Assembly (NCBI RefSeq): GCF_945956895.1
Contig: NZ_CAMFJF010000005.1
Location: 62,001-126,000 of the forward strand
Direction of reading: 5' to 3'
DNA length: 64,000 nt
Source: an uncultured Allobosea sp.
GTDB lineage: Bacteria > Pseudomonadota > Alphaproteobacteria > Rhizobiales > Beijerinckiaceae
Both the position numbers and the translations under genes were made by a program. The notes beneath the pieces are model-generated. The model ran no database searches, was not told the origin of the DNA, and saw only the letters and a program-made list of their open reading frames with translations. Positions 8,330 to 17,642 of the stretch are shown piece by piece (the first letter of the stretch is position 1; every line of letters begins with the position of its first letter).

Positions 8330-8380
8330 TCATTCCATTCCGACAGATTTCATCCGCTCCAACCGCCTCACAGGTCCGCC

Positions 8381-8923
8381 ATGTCGAAGCCCGCTACCCA
8401 TTACCCGAATGCTCCCAAGGCCCAGCCGACCGCGCGCCACACCCTGGCGGTGATCGTCGACAACGAACCGGGCGTTCTTGCCCGCATCGCCGGGCTGTTC
8501 TCGGGCCGGGGCTACAATATCGAGAGCCTCACCGTCTCCGAGACCGAGCATGAGAAGCATCTCTCGCGCATCACGGTGGTGACCTCCGGCACGGCCAATG
8601 TCATCGACCAGATCAAGGCGCATCTCGACCGGCTGGTGCCGGTGCATCGCGTCGTCGACCTGACCGAGCAGGGCGAGGCGATCGAACGCGAGCTCGCCCT
8701 GATCAAGGTGGTCGGCAAGGGCGATCATCGTGTCGAGGCGATGCGCCTCGCCTCGGCCTTCGGCGCGCGCGTGCTCGATGCCTCGCTGACCTCCTTCGTC
8801 TTCGAACTGACCGGTGCGACCGAGGAGATCGAGCGCTTCATCAAGACGATGACGGCGGTGGGGCTGACCGAGGTCTCGCGCACCGGCATCGCCGCGATGA
8901 GCCGCGGGCCGGAATCGATGTGA
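8381..8923 (+). CDS. ilvH: Acetolactate synthase, small (regulatory) subunit
   Basis: This 180-residue protein pairs with IlvI and gives valine feedback control. It has an N-terminal ACT domain (TLAVIVDNEPGVLARIAG, then GYNIESLTV, about residues 24-95) and the C-terminal ALS_ss domain (about 105-175, ending LTEVSRTGIAAMSRG). The length is near the usual 160-180. It is separated from ilvI by 1.6 kb. A small membrane-protein gene starts directly after its stop. Confidence 0.94.
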   Translation: MSKPATHYPNAPKAQPTARHTLAVIVDNEPGVLARIAGLFSGRGYNIESLTVSETEHEKHLSRITVVTSGTANVIDQIKAHLDRLVPVHRVVDLTEQGEAIERELALIKVVGKGDHRVEAMRLASAFGARVLDASLTSFVFELTGATEEIERFIKTMTAVGLTEVSRTGIAAMSRGPESM

Positions 8924-8925
8924 CC

Positions 8926-9153
8926 ATGGCACTGACGCCGGACCAGCTGAGCCAGATCGCCATGTTCCTGGGCATCGTCGGGTTCGGCTGTTTCGCCTGG
9001 CCGATCGCGATGCGCCTGTCAGGGAGAGGGCAGGCCGAGCCGCTCGGCAGCGGCAAGAGCCTGCGTTCGCCGCTGTGGTGGGCCGGCTTCCTGTTGACCA
9101 TCGCGGCGATCTTCCTCCAGCGCATCGCGAGCCAGCAGGTCGCGGGCGGCTGA
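8926..9153 (+). CDS. Small two-helix membrane protein
   Basis: This 75-residue protein is not recognised. It has two hydrophobic segments (IAMFLGIVGFGCFAWPIA, about residues 10-27, and WWAGFLLTIAAIFL, about 49-62) joined by a polar loop, so it is probably an inner-membrane hairpin. ATG 8926 was chosen; a GTG at 8920 overlapping the ilvH stop is the alternative. It is probably co-transcribed with ilvH. No function is assigned. Confidence 0.55.
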   Translation: MALTPDQLSQIAMFLGIVGFGCFAWPIAMRLSGRGQAEPLGSGKSLRSPLWWAGFLLTIAAIFLQRIASQQVAGG

Positions 9154-9225
9154 CGCAGCGCCGGAAACATGCCGTCTTGCTTCGCAAGAAATGCGCGCGC
9201 ATGACTTGGCGAGGAGGGACGCCTG

Positions 9226-9972
9226 ATGTCGATCCAGCTCGAGGTTCGCAGCTATCGCGGCGGCGATCGGCATCATCACGAGTTCAGCCAGATTCTGCTG
9301 CCGATGCAGGGCGCCATGCGGCTGGATGTCGAGGGGCGCCGGGGCGTCGTCTCCCATAACTGCGTCGCGCTGATCCCGCAGTACTGCGAGCACGGTTTCG
9401 AGCCGAGCAGCGATTGCAGCATGCTCATCCTCGACGTCGACATGGCGGGCCTGGGCAGCGAGGCGCAGCCGGCATTGCTCAACAGCCGGGAGCCCTCGCT
9501 CCTGCCGATCGCGCCCTGGCTGTGGCGCATGTTCCGCCAGCTCGGCACGGAGGTCGAAACCGGAGCCTGTCCGACGGGAGCCGCTGCGCGCATGGCGATG
9601 ACGGCGCTGCATCTGGTCGAGCCGGGCGAGCGGCCGCAGCCCTGGTCGCGCGCCGAACGGCGCGTACTGGACGTTGCGGAGGCGGGGCAGGGCGCGGGTG
9701 TCGCGCAGATGGCCCGGATGGCCGGGCTCGGGCAGAGCCAGTTCCATGCCCTGTTCCGGGCGACCATGGGCCGCTCGCCGAAGCAATTGCAGCTCCAGCG
9801 CCTGTTCGAGCGTGCGGCGGAGAGATTGGCCACGACGTCCGCGCCGGTTTCGGAGATTGCCTACGATCTCGGCTACCAGAACGCGGCATCCTTCAACCGG
9901 CAGTTCAAGCGGCGTTTCGGCCTGACGCCGAGCGAGTTCCGCGCCGCGAACCGCAGGTCGGGAAGGTCCTGA
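9226..9972 (+). CDS. AraC-family transcriptional regulator
   Basis: This 248-residue protein has an N-terminal cupin-like sensing barrel (about residues 15-90, with LPMQGAMRLDVEG) and a C-terminal AraC double helix-turn-helix (about 150-245). The C-terminal part contains GLGQSQFHALFRATMGRSPKQ and the family signature IAYDLGYQNAASFNRQFKRR. The ligand and targets are unknown. It precedes a HAD dehalogenase gene on the same strand (109 bases apart), which could be a target, but nothing in the sequence proves this. Confidence 0.9.
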   Translation: MSIQLEVRSYRGGDRHHHEFSQILLPMQGAMRLDVEGRRGVVSHNCVALIPQYCEHGFEPSSDCSMLILDVDMAGLGSEAQPALLNSREPSLLPIAPWLWRMFRQLGTEVETGACPTGAAARMAMTALHLVEPGERPQPWSRAERRVLDVAEAGQGAGVAQMARMAGLGQSQFHALFRATMGRSPKQLQLQRLFERAAERLATTSAPVSEIAYDLGYQNAASFNRQFKRRFGLTPSEFRAANRRSGRS

Positions 9973-10081
9973 ACCCGGCATCGCAGTTTCGGCCAAGCCG
10001 TCCGGAGCTTCGCCTCATCACGGCCGTGCCGGCGCTTGCTAGCTTGGGCGCTCGCGATGACCGTTTGCGGAGAGCCCGGCG

Positions 10082-10804
10082 ATGAAGCTGACCGATTTCA
10101 AAGTCCTGACATTCGATTGCTATGGCACCCTGATCGACTGGGAAACCGGCATCTGGAACGCCCTGCAACCGCTCCTGAGCGCCGGCGGAATCGCATTGGA
10201 GCGCGAGGACGCGCTCGCCCGTTTCGCCCGCTATGAGAGCGAACAGGAGGAGGTGACGCCCTCCCTGCGCTACCCGACGCTGCTGGCTGCGGTGCATGCG
10301 CGCTTCGCGCGGGATCTCGGCCTGCGCATCCATGCCGATCTCAACGAGCGCTTCGGCGCCTCGGTGCCGGACTGGCCGGCCTTTCCCGATTCAGCCGAGG
10401 CGCTGGTCTATCTCAAACGGCACTACAAGCTCGTGATCCTGTCCAATGTCGACCGTCAGAGCTTCGCCGCCAGCAACCGGAAGCTCGGTGTGACCTTCGA
10501 CGGCATCCACACCGCCGAGGATATCGGTTCGTACAAGCCCGACCCGCGCAACTTTGCCTTCTTGCTGGAGCATCTGCAGGCCGATCTCGGGCTCGCTGCG
10601 CATCAGGTGCTGCATACCGCGCAGAGCCTGTTCCACGACCATGTGCCGGCGCAGAAGGCCGGGCTGGCGCGAGCCTGGATCGACCGGCGCTTCGACAAGG
10701 CCGGCAGCGGCGCGACGCAGGTGCCCGAGAAGCGGCCGAGCGTGGATTTCCACTTCAAGAGCCTGGCCGAGATGGCGCAGGCACATCGCGAGGCCACTGC
10801 CTGA
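10082..10804 (+). CDS. Haloacid dehalogenase type II family hydrolase
   Basis: This 240-residue HAD-superfamily protein has motif I FDCYGTLIDW (nucleophile Asp near residue 13), motif II ILSNVDR and motif III/IV GSYKPDPRNF. The overall pattern matches type II (S)-2-haloacid dehalogenases, which hydrolyse 2-halocarboxylic acids. Many members of this clade act on other phosphate or halide substrates, so the exact reaction is uncertain. It is convergent with the DUF924 gene 31 bases downstream. Confidence 0.82.
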   Translation: MKLTDFKVLTFDCYGTLIDWETGIWNALQPLLSAGGIALEREDALARFARYESEQEEVTPSLRYPTLLAAVHARFARDLGLRIHADLNERFGASVPDWPAFPDSAEALVYLKRHYKLVILSNVDRQSFAASNRKLGVTFDGIHTAEDIGSYKPDPRNFAFLLEHLQADLGLAAHQVLHTAQSLFHDHVPAQKAGLARAWIDRRFDKAGSGATQVPEKRPSVDFHFKSLAEMAQAHREATA

Positions 10805-10835
10805 CGGGCAGGGGTGGCCCTTCGGCGGCGGCGTT

Positions 10836-11381
10836 TCAGCCGCTGAAGCCGCCTTCGTCGAGGAAAGCCTGCTCCGGCGCCGTAGTCTCGCGCCCGAGCA
10901 CCGGGTTGCGATGCGGGAAGCGGCCGAAATCGCGGATGATGTCGCGGTGGATCTCGGCGTACTTCACGCCGTCGGCATCATCGGCGGCGGCGCAGAGCGC
11001 GATGCAGCGCTCCTGATCCTCCAGTCCTTCGGAATGCATGAAGGGCATGTAGAAGAAGCGCTTTTCCGGCGGCTGATAGGCTTCGTCGAACCCCCTGGCG
11101 ATCGCGCGTTCGGCGACTTCAACCGCTTGCGCATCTGTGGCGAAGGCGCGGGGGCTGCCGCGAAACATGTTGCGCGGGAACTGGTCGAGCAGGATCAGCA
11201 GCGCATAGACGCCTTCAGGGGTTTCCTCCCAATCGACGAGCTTTCCGGCCGCCGCGGCCTCATGGACAGGGAAGAAGTGCCGGCTGATCTCCGCGTCGAA
11301 GGCGTCGTCCTTGGCGAACCATTTCTCTGGGCCGGCCTCGCGCCAGAAGCTGACGACGGCATTGGCGCTGGGCAGGGTCAT
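10836..11381 (-). CDS. DUF924 family protein
   Basis: This 181-residue soluble protein carries the DUF924 signatures VVSFWREAGPEKWFAKD at the N terminus, ALLILLDQFPRNMFRG (about residues 62-77) and YMPFMHSE (about 112-119), then the C-terminal FGRFPHRNPVLGRE. The family is helical and TPR-like, and has no established activity. Its promoter region is shared with the divergent tetR-ilvC unit, 142 bases away. Confidence 0.88.
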   Translation of the reverse strand: MTLPSANAVVSFWREAGPEKWFAKDDAFDAEISRHFFPVHEAAAAGKLVDWEETPEGVYALLILLDQFPRNMFRGSPRAFATDAQAVEVAERAIARGFDEAYQPPEKRFFYMPFMHSEGLEDQERCIALCAAADDADGVKYAEIHRDIIRDFGRFPHRNPVLGRETTAPEQAFLDEGGFSG

Positions 11382-11456
11382 GAATGGCTCCGTTCCTCGA
11401 AATCCGATGGCTCAGAGATAATTCTTCCGCGGCCATCCGCCAGTCGCGAATAACGC

Positions 11457-11485
11457 TTGCGGGCCGCCGATGGGTGCGATAGATG
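11457..11485 (+). promoter_or_regulatory. Putative sigma-70 promoter of tetR-ilvC
   Basis: TTGCGG at 11457-11462 and TAGATG at 11480-11485 are separated by 17 bases. The predicted start falls at the left end of the palindrome at 11491. This is a sequence match only. Confidence 0.45.
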
Positions 11486-11490
11486 CCTGA

Positions 11491-11505
11491 ACCGTAACGT
11501 ACGGT
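11491..11505. promoter_or_regulatory. Palindromic operator candidate for the TetR regulator
   Basis: ACCGTAACGTACGGT is an exact inverted repeat (ACCGTA, 3-base spacer, TACGGT) lying on the expected transcription start, 18 bases before the tetR ATG. TetR-family repressors commonly bind such palindromes in their own promoter. Binding by the adjacent TetR is inferred. Confidence 0.55.
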
Positions 11506-11523
11506 ACTGGATTCCTTCCGCTC

Positions 11524-13223
<1,700 letters not shown>

Positions 13224-13235
13224 GCTCTCCCAAGT

Positions 13236-13337
13236 CCCGTCATGCTCGGGCTTGACCCGAGCATCTCAGGATGGAGGGGCGTTCTTCCCGGTTGGAAATT
13301 CTCGGGTCGCGGCTGTGCCGCGCCCGAGAATGACGGG
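13236..13337. repeat. Palindromic intergenic repeat, family C, copy 1
   Basis: The left arm begins CCCGTCATGCTCGGGCTTGA with an inner CGAGCATC, and the right arm ends CGCCCGAGAATGACGGG. It lies directly after ilvC, where no conventional terminator is seen. Related copies are at 36817-36914 and 50151-50254. The remaining bases up to 13542 hold no gene that I can support. Confidence 0.8.
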
Positions 13338-13542
13338 ACGGAAAGCGGCTTTCCAGATTGGCCCAAGGCATTCCGGAAACAATTCCGGGGTGTTCGATCA
13401 GGCGCTGATATCAAGCGATATTGCTGTTTGCGGGCGGTGGTCGAGAGGCTGCCGCCCGCATTCTTTTCGCGGCGCGGTCAGGAACAGTCCTGGGGCGGAG
13501 GCGTTCTTCTTGCGGTGCGTACCCACTACAGGGGAGGCAGTG

Positions 13543-13641
13543 ATGGAACTCTTGCGCATTCTTGAAACGCCGGTGGCGATCCGCGTCGTGATGGCGCTGT
13601 CGCTGGCGATGATGCTGGCGGTGATCCTCGGCCTTGCCTGA
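13543..13641 (+). CDS. 32-residue hydrophobic peptide gene
   Basis: A short frame begins at ATG 13543 behind a strong ribosome site (AGGGGAGG, 5 bases away). It encodes a 32-residue peptide with polar residues only near its N terminus, then a single hydrophobic stretch (VVMALSLAMMLAVILGLA) to the end. A perfect terminator follows 30 bases after the stop. Ribosome site, single membrane helix and terminator together support a real small membrane protein, but homologues were not checked. Confidence 0.5.
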   Translation: MELLRILETPVAIRVVMALSLAMMLAVILGLA

Positions 13642-13671
13642 TCCAACCGCTTCGAAAGACCCGAAACGACG

Positions 13672-13704
13672 AAGCCTCCGGCGCTTGGCGCCGGAGGCTT
13701 TTCT
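13672..13704. terminator. Strong terminator between the small-peptide gene and the HhH gene
   Basis: AAGCCTCCGGCGC 13672-13684 pairs exactly with GCGCCGGAGGCTT 13688-13700 around a 3-base loop, followed by TTCT. It lies between convergent genes and could serve both directions. Confidence 0.85.
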
Positions 13705-13718
13705 ACGGGTGTGACCGG

Positions 13719-14105
13719 TCAGAAGGTGATCTTGTCCTTGATCTCGGCCTCGACATTCGAGGGCAGCGTGCCGCGTTTCACGAGATCGGCGAAATCCTTG
13801 AACTTCGCCTTGCCACGCTCCTCGATGATCTTCTTGGAACGGGCCTCGCCGATGCCCTTCAGCGTATCGAGTTCGGCGGCGGTCGCGGTGTTGATGTTGA
13901 TCTTCTTGGCCTGGGCTGCGGCCGGCTGGGCGGCCGGGGTCGCGGGCTTCGCCGCGGGGGCTGCCTGCGCTGCCGGGGCGGCAGGGGCCGTGACGGGCGC
14001 GGCTGGCTTGGCGGCGGCGGGAGCCTGCGTCGCCGTCTGCGCGAAGGCCTGGCCGCCCATGGCGGCAAGCGCGACGAGGGGGAGCAGGAAGCGTGACATC
14101 GTCAT
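13719..14105 (-). CDS. Secreted ComEA-type helix-hairpin-helix protein
   Basis: This 128-residue protein has an N-terminal signal peptide (hydrophobic LLPLVALAAMGG, cleavage after AFA). A long Ala/Pro/Lys-rich linker follows (about residues 22-70), then a helix-hairpin-helix domain (NINTATAAELDTL, GIGEARSKKI) of the ComEA type, which binds DNA non-specifically. ComEA homologues pull DNA into the periplasm for transformation, but stand-alone secreted HhH proteins are common in Rhizobiales without competence genes. ATG 14105 has GAGG about 10 bases upstream. Confidence 0.8.
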   Translation of the reverse strand: MTMSRFLLPLVALAAMGGQAFAQTATQAPAAAKPAAPVTAPAAPAAQAAPAAKPATPAAQPAAAQAKKININTATAAELDTLKGIGEARSKKIIEERGKAKFKDFADLVKRGTLPSNVEAEIKDKITF

Positions 14106-14318
14106 GACTGGGACCTCACTTAAGTCGGCCCGGAAACGTCGCATCCGTCGGGGGCCGGGTCCCGCCGCCGGACGATGCTGGCGGCGTGGGGCCGTTCAGC
14201 GTGTCGCGCCGGGCTTCACCGTTGGGGTGTGCCGCGATGCGACGACGCGAATAGGCGCCTTTCGGTTTGAACGCTTTCCGAATGGCGCGTTCACCGGGCA
14301 GTCAGGTTTCGAGAACGT

Positions 14319-14843
14319 TCAGCGCGCGAGGAATTCGCTGAGACGCCCGATGCCATAGAGCAGGCCGAAGCCCCAGGCGAAGGAGGCCAGCCAGTTGGCA
14401 AGCTGGAACTGCCAGGAGGGCATGGCCACGATGCCGGCGACGATCGCGATGACGGCTCGCAGCGGCCCGAAGAAATGGCCGATCAGGATGCTGGCGATGC
14501 CCCATTTCTCGAAGAAGGCGTGGCCGCGATCGAGCAGTTGCGGGTTCTTGGTGAAGGGCCAGTGGTCATGAACACGCGGCCCGAGATGGATGCCGGCGAT
14601 GTACGACACCCAGAAGCCGCTGCCGGCACCGAGTGAGGCTGCGAGCGCGAGCGGGACGAGATTGAGCCCTGAAGCGCCCGCGACGGCGCCGAAGGTGGTG
14701 AAGAACACCGTGGCCGGGACCAGCCAGGACAGAATCGCGACGCATTCGGCGAAGGCGACCGCAAAGACGATCGGGATCGCCCATTGCTGATTGGCCTGCA
14801 TGAACGCGACGAGCGCCTTCATGGCTTGTTCGAGTTCGGCCAT
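14319..14843 (-). CDS. DedA/SNARE-associated family inner-membrane protein
   Basis: This 174-residue multi-spanning protein belongs to the DedA (DUF family VTT-like) group, with the pattern LVPATVFFTTFGAVAG, GAGSGFWVSYIAG and FGPLRAVIAIVAGIVAMP. DedA proteins influence proton-motive force and act as polyprenyl- or phospholipid flippases. The ATG at 14843 has AGGAG about 8 bases upstream. It diverges from the ABC transporter genes across a 186-base gap that must hold both promoters. Confidence 0.85.
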   Translation of the reverse strand: MAELEQAMKALVAFMQANQQWAIPIVFAVAFAECVAILSWLVPATVFFTTFGAVAGASGLNLVPLALAASLGAGSGFWVSYIAGIHLGPRVHDHWPFTKNPQLLDRGHAFFEKWGIASILIGHFFGPLRAVIAIVAGIVAMPSWQFQLANWLASFAWGFGLLYGIGRLSEFLAR

Positions 14844-15029
14844 GGCGTTCGGCTCGGCTCCTGCGGGGTCGGGTCGGTCCCGCCATATGGCCGTGTCCAT
14901 CAGGCGATGCAAGCGACGGGTCGCCGTAGGCGGCGCGTTGCCTTCCCCGAACGATCGCCTATTAATTCCGGCAACGCGGAAAAGCTGACGGCCGGCGCTA
15001 GGCCTGCGCCTGATGGGGAAACGGATTTC

Positions 15030-15908
15030 ATGGGGTTGCAGGATAACCCGCACCAGGGTGCGGGAGCAGGGCTGGCGCCGTCGGGTGATCCGGCGGTGGC
15101 GTTGGGCGGCGTCGACATCACCTTTCATCTCGCCGATGGCGGCCGCTACCAGGCCGTCAAGGGCATCGACCTCAAGGTCCATCCCGGCGAATTTGTCTCG
15201 ATCGTCGGGCCGACCGGCTGCGGCAAATCCACGCTGCTGAATGCGGCGGCTGGGCTGCTCGCGCCCTCGGCCGGCTCGGTCGGCATCTTCGGCAAGCCGC
15301 TCTCGGGGCTGAACCGGCGTGCGGGCTATCTCTTCCAGCAGGACGCCTTGATGCCGTGGAAGACGGCGCTGGAGAACGTCAAGGTCGCGCTGGAGCCGAT
15401 GGGCGTGCCCGAGCGCGAGGCCGACCAGCGGGCGCGAGACTGGCTCGGCCGTGTGGGCCTGCGAACCTTCGTCGACCGCTACCCGCACATGCTCTCCGGC
15501 GGGCAGCGCAAGCGCGTCAGCCTTGCGCAGATGCTGATTCGCAATCCCGAGATCCTGCTGATGGACGAGCCCTTCGGGCCGCTCGACGCGCAGACCCGGC
15601 AGATCATGGGCAACCTCCTGCTCGACCTCTGGTCGCGCGACCGCAAGGCGCTGATGTTCGTGACCCATGACCTCGAGGAGGCGATCGCGCTCTCCGACCG
15701 GGTCGTGGTCATGTCGGCCGGGCCGGCGGCGGGGATCGTCGCCGATTACAAGGTCGATCTGCCGCGCCCGCGCGACATCGCCGATATCCGGCTGGAGAAG
15801 GCCTTCCACGAGATCCATCGCGATATCTGGGCTTCGCTGCGCGTCGAGGTGCAGAAAGCCTATGCGATGGGCGAGGGGCGTGAACTCGTCGGGGGAGACG
15901 CGTCATGA
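15030..15908 (+). CDS. NitT/TauT-type ABC transporter ATPase
   Basis: This 292-residue ATPase has Walker A GPTGCGKST (about residues 59-67), Q-loop YLFQQDALMPW, signature LSGGQRKR and Walker B ILLMDEPFGPLD. The pattern, especially DALMPWKTALENV, is that of nitrate/sulfonate/taurine-type importers. It energises the permease encoded next (4-base ATGA overlap). ATG 15030 was chosen because GGGGAA precedes it and the ABC domain then starts at the expected distance. The substrate is unknown. Confidence 0.92.
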   Translation: MGLQDNPHQGAGAGLAPSGDPAVALGGVDITFHLADGGRYQAVKGIDLKVHPGEFVSIVGPTGCGKSTLLNAAAGLLAPSAGSVGIFGKPLSGLNRRAGYLFQQDALMPWKTALENVKVALEPMGVPEREADQRARDWLGRVGLRTFVDRYPHMLSGGQRKRVSLAQMLIRNPEILLMDEPFGPLDAQTRQIMGNLLLDLWSRDRKALMFVTHDLEEAIALSDRVVVMSAGPAAGIVADYKVDLPRPRDIADIRLEKAFHEIHRDIWASLRVEVQKAYAMGEGRELVGGDAS

Positions 15909-16696
15909 AGCGGATGAAGCTGCTCTCGCTCCAGATCCTGGTGATGGTCGTCTTTCTGCTGATCTGGCATGTCGCGACGACGACCAGCCTTTTCGGCGAC
16001 GTGAAGACGATCCAGTTCTTCTTCTCGACGCCATCAGCGGTGCTGGCGCGCACCTTCAAGCAACTGACCAGCGCCGATATCTACTGGCATCTCGGCATCA
16101 CGCTGACCGAGACGGTGCTCGCTTTCGTCATCGGTTCGCTCGCGGGCATCCTGTTCGGCTTCGCCTTCGCCCGGCGCGAGCTGCTTTCGGCGGTGTTCGA
16201 CCCCTATATCAAGGCGGCGAACGCCCTGCCACGCGTCGTGCTGGCGCCGATCTTCGCGCTCTGGTTCGGCTTAGGGATCTGGTCGAAAGTCGCGCTCGGC
16301 TTCACGCTGGTCTTCTTCATCGTGTTCTTCAACGTCTATCAGGGTGTGCGCGAGGTCTCGCCGACGATCCTCGCCAATGCCCGCATGCTCGGCATGAACG
16401 AGCGCCAGCTCTTCAAGCATGTCTATTGGCCCTCGGCATTGACCTGGATGTTCTCCAGCCTGCACACCTCGGTGGGCTTCGCGCTGGTGGGTGCGGTGGT
16501 CGGCGAATATCTCGGCTCCTCGGCGGGGCTCGGCTACAAGATCCACGAGGCCGAGAGCGTCTTCGACGTCACCGGCGTGTTCTCAGGCATGCTGATCCTG
16601 GCGATCTTCGTCATCGCCATCGACTCGCTGGTGACGCTGGTCGAGAAGCGGCTGCTGGTCTGGCGGCCCGGGCAGAGCTCGACGACGGTCGCCTGA
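15905..16696 (+). CDS. NitT/TauT-type ABC transporter permease
   Basis: This 263-residue inner-membrane protein has about six helices and the EAA loop (GMNERQLFKHVYWPSAL) that docks the ATPase. The central ALPRVVLAPIFALWFGLG segment is typical of the SsuC/TauC family. It overlaps the ATPase gene by 4 bases. The binding-protein gene lies 0.95 kb further on, with an inverted DUF4239 gene in between. Confidence 0.92.
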   Translation: MKRMKLLSLQILVMVVFLLIWHVATTTSLFGDVKTIQFFFSTPSAVLARTFKQLTSADIYWHLGITLTETVLAFVIGSLAGILFGFAFARRELLSAVFDPYIKAANALPRVVLAPIFALWFGLGIWSKVALGFTLVFFIVFFNVYQGVREVSPTILANARMLGMNERQLFKHVYWPSALTWMFSSLHTSVGFALVGAVVGEYLGSSAGLGYKIHEAESVFDVTGVFSGMLILAIFVIAIDSLVTLVEKRLLVWRPGQSSTTVA

Positions 16697-16721
16697 TGCG
16701 AGTGGAAGCGGGGCGCGCCAT

Positions 16722-17471
16722 CTACCGGCGCATCTCGATCAGGGTTCTCTGCAGAGGAGCGGGCGAGATCTGGATCGGCCCCTCGAAGGGGCTGTCCATA
16801 TCGACGATCAGGTAGATCGCTCCGCCGATAAGGGCTGCCGCCGCGACGAAGCCGGTCACGACCACGGCGTTCCGCGGTGCCCGGAAGCCGAAGGTCGCGA
16901 AGATCAGGACCAGCCAGGCAATGAGCATGAGCACGAGCGGCCGCGGAATCGACCCCTCGGCCTGCTCGACCAGACTCCAGCGCAAGGCCAGCACCTTCCG
17001 GTACTGCTCGCGAATATCGTTCCAGATCTGGAGCTGGGGAGCGGTGGTCGGTGCGAGGGCGCGCAGTGCCGTTCCGATGTCCTCGAGCAACCGTTCGGAC
17101 GTCTTGTCGGAAAGCTCCCCATTCGTCGTCCATTGGCCGTTTGCTGCGCGTTCAGCGTACAGCAGGAGCTTTCCGCGCGTTTCGGCGGCCTCGGGCCCGT
17201 AGAGCAGCAGCATCCGGTCGAGAAGGATCAGATCGGAGGCATAGGTGTGCACGTCGCGATTGATCGCATCGAACCTGCCCTTGGCGGATGTGATCATCAA
17301 TCCGAGCACGAGAGACGTCATGACGACGAAGATGTTGGCGATGAGGCGCACGGTCGCCTGCGTGTCATCCTGCCGCTGATGTTCCGGAAGTCGTTGATAC
17401 GAGAACAGAGCGCCGAGCGAGGCCGTGGCCAGGCACAGAAACACGAAAACGGCGATGCGCACTTCGTTCAC
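16722..17471 (-). CDS. DUF4239 membrane protein
   Basis: This 249-residue protein matches the DUF4239 (bestrophin-like) pattern. It has N-terminal membrane helices (VFVFLCLATASLGALF and ANIFVVMTSLVLGLMITSA) and a soluble helical middle that includes YASDLILLDRMLLLYGPEA. Two C-terminal helices (LMLIAWLVLIFATFGF and VTGFVAAAALIGGAIYLIVD) follow. Its function is unknown. It is inserted antisense between the permease and the binding protein of one ABC transporter. It diverges from the binding-protein gene over a 171-base gap. Confidence 0.82.
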   Translation of the reverse strand: MNEVRIAVFVFLCLATASLGALFSYQRLPEHQRQDDTQATVRLIANIFVVMTSLVLGLMITSAKGRFDAINRDVHTYASDLILLDRMLLLYGPEAAETRGKLLLYAERAANGQWTTNGELSDKTSERLLEDIGTALRALAPTTAPQLQIWNDIREQYRKVLALRWSLVEQAEGSIPRPLVLMLIAWLVLIFATFGFRAPRNAVVVTGFVAAAALIGGAIYLIVDMDSPFEGPIQISPAPLQRTLIEMRR

Positions 17472-17642
17472 GGCCGGCCCTCGTCTTGCTGTTGCAGCAG
17501 GTAGGCATGCGCATAAACGCCGGACGGCACCGTCTTGCCGGCTGGCTCGGGATCATTGCTCCCGCGGCTCAATCTAGCCTATGTTCGGCGCAAATGCGCG
17601 CCCGTCAGAAGCGCCAGCAGGATCCAAACCGGAGGAATTTTC

